Positions 43,309 through 51,092 of a DNA stretch of 64,000 bases are shown here, piece by piece; position 1 is the first letter of the stretch; each line of letters starts with the position of its first letter. Position numbers and translations under genes: made by a program. Below the pieces are notes generated by a model. It made no database searches. It had not been told where the DNA came from and saw nothing but the letters and a program-made list of their open reading frames with translations. The DNA comes from Oceanospirillum sp048265165 (lineage in GTDB: Bacteria > Pseudomonadota > Gammaproteobacteria > Pseudomonadales > Halomonadaceae), in assembly GCF_048265165.1 (NCBI RefSeq), contig NZ_JBLXCD010000002.1, positions 434,001 through 498,000 of the forward strand, in the 5' to 3' direction.

Positions 43309-44568
43309 TTAAGCTTTGTTGCTGTATTGACGGTACTGGCGTTGAATCACAATTTGATCGGCAATATATTTTGCGTCATGCCATACGCCCCAGATAAAGG
43401 TGGAGCCGCGACGCGACAGCCATGGCAGGCCAAGGAAATACACACCAGATTCACTGGATACGCCCCGGTGATGCTTCGGTTGATTATTTTCATCAAAGGC
43501 ATTCACTTTTAACCAGCTGTAGTCTGTCGCAAAGCCCGTAGCCCAAATAATGGTTGTAATGCCTTTTTCTACAAGGTCCATCTCCAGTACAGGATTTGTC
43601 ATGCACTCAGGATCAGGTAATAGCTGGTGAGCTTCAGGCTCTTCGGGTAAATCTAAGCCGTTCTTCGCAATATATTCATCCGCTTGTTTTAGCAGCGATA
43701 AGTAGTTGTCATCCCCTGCCTGAATATTACGGACTAGGTCATTGTTAAAACGAACAACGCCATTATTGAAGGACTCTGTACGGCCAACTAAATTTAAGCC
43801 TTGGTTTGCTAACTCACGGAAGTCGATCGTTTTTCCACCGTGAGCACCGCTTACCGAGATGGTGACATGTTCTTTGCCAGGTTCATTAGCAGCGGCATCC
43901 CACAGACCGAGAACACCCAACCACCAAACAAAATCACGACCACGATAGCTCCGAGGCGGACGGTCATGAGGACCAACTGACAGAAAGACATTTTTACCGG
44001 CACGCTGCAGTTCATCGGCAATCTGAACACCAGAAGAGCCGGCGCCAATAACCATGACACCACCTTCAGGCAGTTGTTGAGGATTCCGGTATTGGGCAGA
44101 GTGAATCTGATAGAGCTCTGGCATTTCCGGAGCAATAGCAGGAATCACAGGAACCTGGAATGCACCCGTCGCCGACACGATGCGCTGAGCGTTAAATATC
44201 CCGTCTGATGTTTCAACGGTAAAGCCATCCGCGCCTTCATTTTTGACCGCACTGTATACTTCAACACCGGTGCGTACAGGGGCATTAAATTTTTCTACAT
44301 AAGCTTCAAAGTATTCTGCAACCTTGTCTTTAGGCACAAAGCTATCTTCGTCAGCACCAGGAAAAGTCATACCGGGAAAGCGGTCATGCCAAGCAGGCCC
44401 ATTGGCCACCAGTGAATCCCAGCGAGCAGTGCGCCACGCTTCAGCAATACGATTCTTTTCCAGAACCAGGTGAGGTACGTCTTGGCGGGTCAAGTGCTCA
44501 CTCATGGCAATGCCCGCCTGACCTGCTCCGATAATCAATGTATCTATATCTGTAATATTCGCCGTCAT
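43309..44568 (-). CDS. FAD/NADPH-dependent monooxygenase (FMO/CzcO-like)
   Basis: A 419-residue flavoprotein with the FAD-binding IIGAGQAGIA (about 12-21) and NADPH-binding VIGAGSSGVQ (about 173-182) motifs, and the ATGF segment near residue 370, as in the FMO / N-hydroxylating / Baeyer-Villiger group. It would add one oxygen to a nitrogen, sulfur or ketone of the substrate. It is the first enzyme gene of the minus-strand arm after lysR, separated from it by an AT-rich 336-base gap, and followed closely by the Rid, DUF1028, M20 and dehydrogenase genes, which probably form one operon with it. Confidence 0.85.
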   Translation of the reverse strand: MTANITDIDTLIIGAGQAGIAMSEHLTRQDVPHLVLEKNRIAEAWRTARWDSLVANGPAWHDRFPGMTFPGADEDSFVPKDKVAEYFEAYVEKFNAPVRTGVEVYSAVKNEGADGFTVETSDGIFNAQRIVSATGAFQVPVIPAIAPEMPELYQIHSAQYRNPQQLPEGGVMVIGAGSSGVQIADELQRAGKNVFLSVGPHDRPPRSYRGRDFVWWLGVLGLWDAAANEPGKEHVTISVSGAHGGKTIDFRELANQGLNLVGRTESFNNGVVRFNNDLVRNIQAGDDNYLSLLKQADEYIAKNGLDLPEEPEAHQLLPDPECMTNPVLEMDLVEKGITTIIWATGFATDYSWLKVNAFDENNQPKHHRGVSSESGVYFLGLPWLSRRGSTFIWGVWHDAKYIADQIVIQRQYRQYSNKA

Positions 44569-44904
44569 TTATACGCGCCTTTTTATAACTGGGTTCAATT
44601 ACCCGTAAAGAGAATAAGACCAGCTTATGACAGCGAATAAACACAGTAAATTATTATAAATATACGATCTAAATAGAAAAAATATTAACGCAAAAAATGC
44701 ATTGAAAACCGGAAAAGGCTGGCAGGGATTTTTTTTAAAAAGATAAGATAGAAAAGAAAAGAGAGCACAGAAAATAAAAAAAGGGATAAAAAAAGGCAAA
44801 ACGCCACTATAAAAAAATAAAAACAAAACAAGATAAAACACTAAAAAAAGCGTTTCTTTCAACCAATAAAAATCATTAAAAATACAGACCAATCTGAATA
44901 AATT
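44569..44904. other. A-rich asymmetric gap between lysR and the FMO gene
   Basis: This 336-base gap is strikingly A-rich on the plus strand and T-rich on the transcribed minus strand, with many A runs between 44640 and 44880. It must hold the FMO operon promoter and the lysR terminator. A hydrophobic, Phe-rich reading frame on the minus strand (44599-44892) follows from the T-rich sequence and is not considered a gene. Confidence 0.5.
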
Positions 44905-45819
44905 TTATGCTGAAAAATTATAACTCTGGCAGTAGTCTATAAATAACTGTGCGGGTTGAGTGGGTTCATTCGTTTTCAGGTAAGCCATTATCAATGTGGA
45001 GCTTTCCATCTCATCCAGTATTTCAACATAAGCGAGTTTTTTTCCATCGTATGTCTCATTAGTACTTGGACGCGTCACCAATACTGAAAACCCCTGTCCC
45101 TGCCCAACCATGCAACGAACCATCTCGATCGAGGGCGAGGTATAAGCCACTTCCGGGTGCAGCCCCTTTTCAGTGAAAATATTCAGGAAATAATTCCGGC
45201 TGGGGATGACATCCAGCAAAATCATAGGCTCACAGCTTAATTCGGCCAATGTAACCGGGCCACCTTTTAGAGCCAGTGGATGCCCTTCAGGTAAAAGTGC
45301 ATAGGGTTTATGAGGCGCATTCAGCGGGTCCTTGCGAACAGAGTTACCCAGCTCAAGATCGTACAAGAACGCCAGATCGAACTGTCCTCTGTGCAAGCCA
45401 ATCATGACTTCATGTTGCTCACCGTCATGCAGCTGAATCTCAATATCGGGATAAACAGCCTTAAACCCTGCAATTAATTTAGGCAGATACAAGGGCGCAA
45501 CGGATGCAAAGCTTCCGATGGAAACTTTACCTCTGGCCTTTTCGCTACCAGCCAATGTATTTTGCTCAAACTCATGGGAAAGACGTAGCAGCTCCCTGGC
45601 TTTTTCATAAAAATTACGGCCACTGGGAGTCAAGGAGACACCCTGAGCATGATGCCGAATCAATAGCTTCTGTCCGAATGTATCCTCAAGATTTTTGATC
45701 GCAATGGAGATCGAGGGCTGAGCAATATGAAGTTTTCTTGATGCCTCAGCAATACTTTCCGTTTCAACCACTGTGGCAAAATAGTGCAGCTGCTTTAAGG
45801 TAAAATGTCTCATGCTCAC
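44905..45819 (-). CDS. LysR family transcriptional regulator
   Basis: A 304-residue LysR-type regulator with an N-terminal winged helix-turn-helix (about residues 4-62, with SIAEASRKLHIAQPSISIAIKNLE) and a two-lobed effector domain from about 90. Its place between two divergent arms of one gene set suggests that it controls both, probably sensing the transported compound or a breakdown product. A candidate operator with two CATATG sites (45865-45884) is 45 bases upstream of its start. Confidence 0.92.
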   Translation of the reverse strand: MSMRHFTLKQLHYFATVVETESIAEASRKLHIAQPSISIAIKNLEDTFGQKLLIRHHAQGVSLTPSGRNFYEKARELLRLSHEFEQNTLAGSEKARGKVSIGSFASVAPLYLPKLIAGFKAVYPDIEIQLHDGEQHEVMIGLHRGQFDLAFLYDLELGNSVRKDPLNAPHKPYALLPEGHPLALKGGPVTLAELSCEPMILLDVIPSRNYFLNIFTEKGLHPEVAYTSPSIEMVRCMVGQGQGFSVLVTRPSTNETYDGKKLAYVEILDEMESSTLIMAYLKTNEPTQPAQLFIDYCQSYNFSA

Positions 45820-46239
45820 CCCTTGGAAAAATATCGCTTATCAATAAACCACCTCTATATTTTTCATATGATGCAAGGCATATGCCATAAACCCTATTTT
45901 CTTCTCAGAGCAAGCCAATGCCCGCCACCCTGCGTATTTCTATGGAATAAATATTATTCAGCAAACTTATTTCAATATTGATATCACATCCACGCCCCAA
46001 CCTGGACAGGCCTGCCCTTATTTGGGGCGATTTTGGTTATTTTATATCATTTTTTAAACGCCAATCTTTTTCCACCAAGGATAAATAGCTAGATAGTTTT
46101 TTTAAAACCAGAAGAAAACAAAATAATAATTGCCACCGATCCTAATATCGCCACATATTAAATGCACACATTTGAGATCCCAGTGCTCTCAAAGCAGAGC
46201 AGTCTCTCATTAATTATTTCAGTTTAAGGTGGCAATTAT
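45820..46239 (+). promoter_or_regulatory. structured leader and control region of the transporter operon
   Basis: The 420 bases between lysR and the permease-ATPase gene hold three structures. A hairpin with an 8-bp outer stem CGCCCCAA / TTGGGGCG (45993-46000 with 46022-46029) is followed by a T-rich stretch and may terminate or attenuate. TTTGAGA / TCTCAAA (46171-46177 with 46187-46193) forms a 7-bp stem. ATAATTGCCACC (46126-46137) is perfectly complementary to GGTGGCAATTAT (46228-46239), which contains the AAGGTGG ribosome binding site of the gene at 46240. The last pair could hide the ribosome binding site in an RNA switch. Confidence 0.55.
45865..45886. promoter_or_regulatory. candidate LysR-type operator
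   Basis: Two CATATG hexamers (45865-45870 and 45879-45884) are separated by 8 bases, and the second lies in the 10-bp palindrome GGCATATGCC (45877-45886). This dyad contains TATG-N8-CATA, which fits the loose T-N11-A pattern of LysR binding sites, and it lies between divergent lysR and the transporter operon. Confidence 0.4.
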
Positions 46240-47763
46240 ATGATGTTTGATTGGGACTACATGTTCAGTTTATTCAGTTTATCTGACTTTTGGGTGGCGA
46301 GTTTAACCGTCATTAAACTTAGTGTCGCAAGCTGGTTATTAAGTATCGTTTTTGGTTTTGTATTAGCCCTAGGCAAGCAATCTGATTTCGCTTTATTTAA
46401 TATGGCTTCTAAATTTTATATCTGGCTGTTTCGCAGCCTTCCACTACTTGTTCTACTCATCTTTGTATATAACATGCCGCAAATGCTACCCAGTACTAGC
46501 GGCCTTCTTTCAGACCCATTTTGGTCTGGTTTAATTGCCATGGTGTTATGCGAAAGTGCCTATGTTGCGGAGATACACCGAGGTGGCTTGCTCTCTATTC
46601 CAAAAGGACAGGGCGAAGCGGCAAGGGCGTTAGGCATCCGTTTTCTAGGCATTCAATGGCTGGTTGTTATCCCTCAAGCATTACGTGTTGCTTTACCGTC
46701 ACTGGTTAATGAGTACATCTCTATTGTTAAGCTCACATCACTGGTATCGGTCATATCACTAACAGAAATTCTTATGGTAGGTCAGCGCCTATATTCACAG
46801 AACTTCCTTGTTCTAGAAACAATGGCGGCTGTTGCCGTGTTCTATATCTTCATTGTGACCATATTCGATTTTCTGCTAAAACGCCTGGAAGACTACCTTG
46901 ATGTGACAAAAGGTTGTACTAACCAACAGCCGTCAGACGAGCTGATCGAAAAGGTAAAAAATGCACCGGCACCTGAAATCAAACCAACCTCTGAGTTTGA
47001 CGGCCCGGCATTACAAGCATCCAAGCTGCACAAAGCCTACAACGATGTTGAAGTATTAGGCTCCGTTAACCTGAGCATACAGCAAGGTGAAGTGGTCTCC
47101 GTTATTGGCCCGTCAGGTTCCGGCAAAACGACCTTGATTCGATTGCTGAACGGCCTCGAGCAACTCGATAACGGTGAAATTGATATTAACGGGCAGTCAT
47201 TTCTGAAATTACTGCGCAATGGCCCCGGCAGCAAACCTCGTTTTGTTGAGAGTTCAGAACATCGCAATAAAATCGGCATGGTGTTCCAGAGCTTCAATCT
47301 CTTTCCGCATCTGACCGTACTAGACAACCTGTTACTCGCCCCACGGCACCACAATATGGGCAGTAAAGAAGATCTGGAAATGCAGGCGTACCAACTATTG
47401 AACAAGGTTGGCATGTTGGAGCACGCCTGGAAATACCCACATCAACTATCCGGCGGACAGCAACAACGTGTGGCGATTTCACGAGCCCTGATGATGCGCC
47501 CTCAGATTATGTTATTCGATGAACCCACCTCTGCACTGGATCCGGAGAAGGTCCATGAAGTACTGCAGGTGATCGAAGACTTAGCTCGTGAAGGTATCAC
47601 CATGGTGATTGTGACCCACGAAATGAATTTTGCTTTCAAGGTATCCGATAGGATTGTGTTTATGGAGAAAGGGCGCGTGGTATGTGACGACGCACCTCAG
47701 GTATTGCGTGATGGCCATAACCCTCGTGTAGATGCTTTTCTTAAGGATGTGTCTTTAGCTTAA
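46240..47763 (+). CDS. amino acid ABC transporter, fused permease and ATPase
   Basis: One 507-residue chain joins a polar amino acid ABC permease and its ATPase. The permease part (about 1-230) has about five membrane helices and the EAA-type loop EIHRGGLLSIPKGQGEAARALG. After a linker, the ATPase (about 252-507) has Walker A GPSGSGKTT, Q-loop, signature LSGGQQQR, Walker B IMLFDEPTSALD and the switch His in VTHEM. Most relatives encode these as separate proteins, often with a second permease; none is seen here, so a homodimer of the fusion is expected. The binding-protein gene is two genes downstream. AAGGTGG lies 7 bases before the ATG. Confidence 0.9.
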   Translation: MMFDWDYMFSLFSLSDFWVASLTVIKLSVASWLLSIVFGFVLALGKQSDFALFNMASKFYIWLFRSLPLLVLLIFVYNMPQMLPSTSGLLSDPFWSGLIAMVLCESAYVAEIHRGGLLSIPKGQGEAARALGIRFLGIQWLVVIPQALRVALPSLVNEYISIVKLTSLVSVISLTEILMVGQRLYSQNFLVLETMAAVAVFYIFIVTIFDFLLKRLEDYLDVTKGCTNQQPSDELIEKVKNAPAPEIKPTSEFDGPALQASKLHKAYNDVEVLGSVNLSIQQGEVVSVIGPSGSGKTTLIRLLNGLEQLDNGEIDINGQSFLKLLRNGPGSKPRFVESSEHRNKIGMVFQSFNLFPHLTVLDNLLLAPRHHNMGSKEDLEMQAYQLLNKVGMLEHAWKYPHQLSGGQQQRVAISRALMMRPQIMLFDEPTSALDPEKVHEVLQVIEDLAREGITMVIVTHEMNFAFKVSDRIVFMEKGRVVCDDAPQVLRDGHNPRVDAFLKDVSLA

Positions 47764-47784
47764 CAAACCATATTGGAGTAACTC

Positions 47785-48657
47785 ATGATTGAACAATGGC
47801 AGATAGACCAATACAACGAACAGGGTTTCCTGGTAGTAGAAAACGTTCTGACCCCAGAAGAAATTGCAGCACTACAAAGCGACTTCGATACATGGGTGGA
47901 AGAAAGTCGTCAGCATAAGGAGCCTTGGGGAGAAACCCTGGACAAACGCGCTCGCTTTGATATTGAAGGTGATCATAGTGCGGACCACCCATCACTGCGC
48001 CGGGTGACATCGCCCACGGAAATCTCCGATGTGTATAAGCGCACAGCACTTGCTTCTCGTGCGGCTACAATTGCCGGCCAACTGATTGGCGGTAGTGGTA
48101 CACGTTTGCACCACAGCAAGGTGAATTCGAAACTGCCGCATACAGCGACAGAGGTTAAGTGGCACCAAGACTTCCCATTTACACCACACAGTAACGATGA
48201 CTTAGTGACCTGCCTAATTATGATTGGTGACGTAACGCCCGCTAACGGCCCGTTGCAAGTTATTCCCGGCAGCCACAAAGGGCCACTGTTTTCCCATTGG
48301 GACGGCGACCAGTTTACGGGAACCGTTAGTCCAGAAGTTGAAAAACATTATTGCCAGGAGCCTGTTTCCTGCTACAGCCCAGCAGGTTCAGTCTGCTTTA
48401 TGCACACCCGTGTGCTGCATGCTTCCAGCCCAAATCAGACAGAAGACCCACGCACCTTATTTATCTGCGTATACGCCGCTGAAGATGCGCTGCCGTACGG
48501 AGACAACCCATTACCGAGCATCCACACCGGTAGCCTAGTATGGGGTAAAGAGAGCGGTGAGGTTCGCAGTACCGCCAATAAACTGCGCTTGCCAGAAAAA
48601 CCATCTGGCGCATCCTTTTTTGTTCAACAGGCTGGGAAAGACTCCGCCGACGCTTGA
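47785..48657 (+). CDS. phytanoyl-CoA dioxygenase (PhyH) family 2-oxoglutarate enzyme
   Basis: A 290-residue Fe(II)/2-oxoglutarate dioxygenase of the PhyH family, which includes the ectoine hydroxylase EctD. The iron site is H127-x-D129 (WHQDF) with distal H212 in LHASSPN, and R223 is placed to bind 2-oxoglutarate. It probably hydroxylates the compound imported by the flanking transporter, soluble in the cytosol. It lies 21 bases after the permease-ATPase gene and 27 bases before the binding protein gene, so all are one operon. It is not close enough to EctD by eye, and no ectoine genes are near, to call it that. Confidence 0.85.
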   Translation: MIEQWQIDQYNEQGFLVVENVLTPEEIAALQSDFDTWVEESRQHKEPWGETLDKRARFDIEGDHSADHPSLRRVTSPTEISDVYKRTALASRAATIAGQLIGGSGTRLHHSKVNSKLPHTATEVKWHQDFPFTPHSNDDLVTCLIMIGDVTPANGPLQVIPGSHKGPLFSHWDGDQFTGTVSPEVEKHYCQEPVSCYSPAGSVCFMHTRVLHASSPNQTEDPRTLFICVYAAEDALPYGDNPLPSIHTGSLVWGKESGEVRSTANKLRLPEKPSGASFFVQQAGKDSADA

Positions 48658-48684
48658 TCCCATTGATTTACGAGAGGAATAATC

Positions 48685-49527
48685 ATGACATTTTCTACTT
48701 GGTCTACTCGCTCAACCGCCCGTTCTATCGCCATTGGCGTTGTTGGTGCAGTGCTATCGTTCAACTCTTTGAACGCACTAGCATTTAAAGAGTCAGGTAA
48801 AATTATTGCCGGTTCAGATATTACTTTTTTCCCTTACGAGTACATGGATGACAACAAACCTGCTGGTTTCGATATTGAGTTTTTAGCGGGTTTATCCAAG
48901 GTTATGGGTCGTGAATCTGTCAATGTTGATACACGCTGGGCTAACTTGATTCCCGGTTTGCGTGGAGGACGTTTTGATATGATTAACTCCTCAATGTATA
49001 TCACCGCCGACCGTATGAAAGTGATCGACATGATCCCTTACCTAAAAAGCGGTGAATCTATTCTGGCCGTAAAAGGGAGCGATTATCAGCCTCAAGTACC
49101 CGAGGACTTTTGTGGTCATACCGTTGGCTCCATGGCCGGTACCTCATGGCTGAAACAGCTGCAAACATTGTCGGTAGATTACTGTGAAGCGGAAGGGCTT
49201 GAGCCAATCTCCATCAGAGAATATCCAACCGATCCCCAAACCACCCAAGCGATGCTGGCGAACGCAGTCGAGGCTCAAATTACCGATGCAGCGGTCGCCC
49301 GTGGTGTGATTGATAAAGTGGGTAACCGTGTCGTTATCTCTTCCAATACTTTGATTTACCCGGTACTGAATGGCTTTGGTGTCAGAAAAGGTAATGATGA
49401 AGTAAAAGATGCCTTAATCGAAGGCTTAGAGAAATTCAGCAAAACACCAGAATATGATGCCTTGCTAAAGAAATATAACTTCCAGGCACCAACAGCTGAA
49501 GATCTTGATGCACTGATGCCGAAATAG
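48685..49527 (+). CDS. amino acid ABC transporter periplasmic binding protein
   Basis: A 280-residue type II periplasmic binding protein (SBP_bac_3). The signal peptide ends near LNALA (residue 33). The mature part begins with KIIAGSDITFFPYEYMDDNKPAGFDIEFL split over two strands, typical of the polar amino acid group; R83-like and D/E ligands for an alpha-amino acid head group may be present but I did not align them. It supplies the permease-ATPase fusion. A strong intercistronic hairpin follows (49577-49605). Confidence 0.88.
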   Translation: MTFSTWSTRSTARSIAIGVVGAVLSFNSLNALAFKESGKIIAGSDITFFPYEYMDDNKPAGFDIEFLAGLSKVMGRESVNVDTRWANLIPGLRGGRFDMINSSMYITADRMKVIDMIPYLKSGESILAVKGSDYQPQVPEDFCGHTVGSMAGTSWLKQLQTLSVDYCEAEGLEPISIREYPTDPQTTQAMLANAVEAQITDAAVARGVIDKVGNRVVISSNTLIYPVLNGFGVRKGNDEVKDALIEGLEKFSKTPEYDALLKKYNFQAPTAEDLDALMPK

Positions 49528-49576
49528 AAATACGGCTACCAAAACAGAAGCCTTGTCGCAGAAAAAGTGATCTCTT

Positions 49577-49605
49577 GGCGTGCACAGACTCAGTCTGTGC
49601 ACGCC
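49577..49605 (+). other. perfect 14-bp hairpin between binding protein and aldolase genes
   Basis: GGCGTGCACAGACT (49577-49590) and AGTCTGTGCACGCC (49592-49605) are perfectly complementary with one base between. There is no T run after it, and the aldolase ribosome binding site follows at once. It is more likely an mRNA stabiliser protecting the binding-protein message from 3' decay, or a partial terminator, than a full stop. Confidence 0.8.
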
Positions 49606-49622
49606 CCTTACCGGAGAATATT

Positions 49623-50354
49623 ATGTCTCTTTCTATCGAAGAAAAAACGCGAATAGATCTCGCAGCTGCTTTTCGTATCGTTGCACATTTAGGTATGCAT
49701 GAAGCCGTAGCAAACCATTTCAGTGCCGCAGTTTCCGCTGATGGTAAGCAGTTTCTTATCAACCCTAAGTGGATGCATTTTTCTCGTATTCGTGCCAGCG
49801 ATCTATTGTTGCTCAATGCGGATGACGCATCCAACAAGGACAACCCTAAAGTTGATGCTACGGCATGGTCGATACACGGACAGCTGCACCAGCGCTTGCC
49901 CCACGTACGCGTAGCGATGCACCTGCATCCGGTTTATGCCACGGCAGTTTCTGCTATGGAAAACCCGCATATTCCGCCTATCGATCAGAATACCGCCCGT
50001 TATTTTAATCGGGTTTCTGTTGATACGATGTTCGGTGGCATGGCTGATACCGTCGCCGAAGGTGAACGTTTAATCGGATTACTGGAAAACAACAGTCGCC
50101 TGTTAATGGGTAATCACGGGGTGATGGTCACCGGTACCGATATTGGTGTGGCTTTTGATGATATCTGGACCTTAGAGCGAGCGTGCCAAATCCTAATCAC
50201 CGCCTGGTCAACTGGCCGCCCTTTAAATGTACTCTCCGACGAAGTGGCTGAGAAAACAGCCCAGGACTGGGAAAAATTTACCGATTTCTCTCAACAGCAC
50301 TTCGAAGAGATGAAGGCATTGATGATCAAACAAGACCCATCCGTGCTCGATTAA
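49623..50354 (+). CDS. class II aldolase/adducin-fold protein
   Basis: A 243-residue cytosolic zinc-dependent aldolase-fold protein. The metal histidines are in MHLHP (about 99-103) and a third in a MGNHG segment near 163-167; HEAVANHFS near 26-34 is the family opening. The family includes sugar-phosphate aldolases and decarboxylases. In this operon it may split or decarboxylate a hydroxylated intermediate, possibly from the PhyH enzyme. The start at 49623 is chosen because GGAG lies before it; the upstream open frame runs through the hairpin. It is the last gene of the plus-strand arm. Confidence 0.85.
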   Translation: MSLSIEEKTRIDLAAAFRIVAHLGMHEAVANHFSAAVSADGKQFLINPKWMHFSRIRASDLLLLNADDASNKDNPKVDATAWSIHGQLHQRLPHVRVAMHLHPVYATAVSAMENPHIPPIDQNTARYFNRVSVDTMFGGMADTVAEGERLIGLLENNSRLLMGNHGVMVTGTDIGVAFDDIWTLERACQILITAWSTGRPLNVLSDEVAEKTAQDWEKFTDFSQQHFEEMKALMIKQDPSVLD

Positions 50355-50597
50355 ATCAAGGATACATCTAACGAAACAAAGAGGACAAAGCAAAGGGAAC
50401 GGAACAAAAGAGACGGAACCAAGGAGCATGCGGGTACACAGATCAACGATATTACGCTAAAGCAGCTCATAGCCCCTGTGTCAGTGGACTTGGGTGTAAA
50501 GGATGTTTATTCTTTTTACCCCTGAAAAATATTATCAGTCCACGGTGATTGCATAAGGCAGCATCCTCAACCTGATAGCCACCTGACGAGGTTTGCC

Positions 50598-51092
50598 ATG
50601 TATCTACTGAATGGGTCGCCATGGAGACGCACGACGTTACTGTTGACGATTTTTTTCATGCTTTGGCAGGCGTCTAATGCTTTGGCAGATACTCAGCAGT
50701 CACTGACGGTCGTCAAAGGAGAAACATCGTCTGTCCTCAGTCTGAATAAGATTGAATCCCTCGGCCTGCATAAGGTAACGATGCAGCACCCCGAAGGGCC
50801 TCAGGGCACCTTTTCCGGGGTCTGGCTGGATGCACTGCTGAAAAGCCAGGAGTTAGACAAGGCTCAGCGTGTTCGCTTTATCGCCGAGGATGGCTATACC
50901 ACCTTTCTTTCATCAAAAGAGCGCAGGGAGAAGCAGTACCTTCTGGTCACCCGCCTGGACGGCAAGCCTGTAACGCAGAAAGATCTTGGGCCTTACATGC
51001 TGATCGTCCCCGAAGATGCTCAAGCGGCTCTTGAAGGTACGGCTTCTATTACCCGCTGGATCTGGGCGGTGCGAAAAATTCAGGTAAGATGA
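50598..51092 (+). CDS. periplasmic SUOX-like (oxidoreductase molybdopterin-binding fold) protein
   Basis: A 164-residue exported protein: signal peptide to about ALAD (residue 31), then a domain related to the sulfite-oxidase molybdopterin-binding fold (GTFSGVWLDALL, YTTFLSSKE, and RWIWAVRKI near the end). It is much shorter than true SUOX enzymes and lacks an obvious cofactor cysteine, so it is probably a sensor or binding domain, not an enzyme. It overlaps the following GGDEF gene by 4 bases, which points to a joint signalling role. Confidence 0.75.
   Translation: MYLLNGSPWRRTTLLLTIFFMLWQASNALADTQQSLTVVKGETSSVLSLNKIESLGLHKVTMQHPEGPQGTFSGVWLDALLKSQELDKAQRVRFIAEDGYTTFLSSKERREKQYLLVTRLDGKPVTQKDLGPYMLIVPEDAQAALEGTASITRWIWAVRKIQVR

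Noticed and set aside
44599..44892. Minus-strand reading frame of 97 codons, very Phe-rich and hydrophobic
   Set aside because: It follows directly from the T-rich strand of a low-complexity gap; there is no family resemblance or good ribosome binding site.
47785..48657. Ectoine hydroxylase EctD as the name for the PhyH gene
   Set aside because: There are no ectABC genes nearby and the sequence outside the iron site does not show EctD-specific blocks that I recognise.
50400..50460. Purine-rich stretch after the aldolase gene resembling short repeats
   Set aside because: The units (AACGGAACAAAAGAGACGGAACC) do not keep a period and look like chance purine bias.
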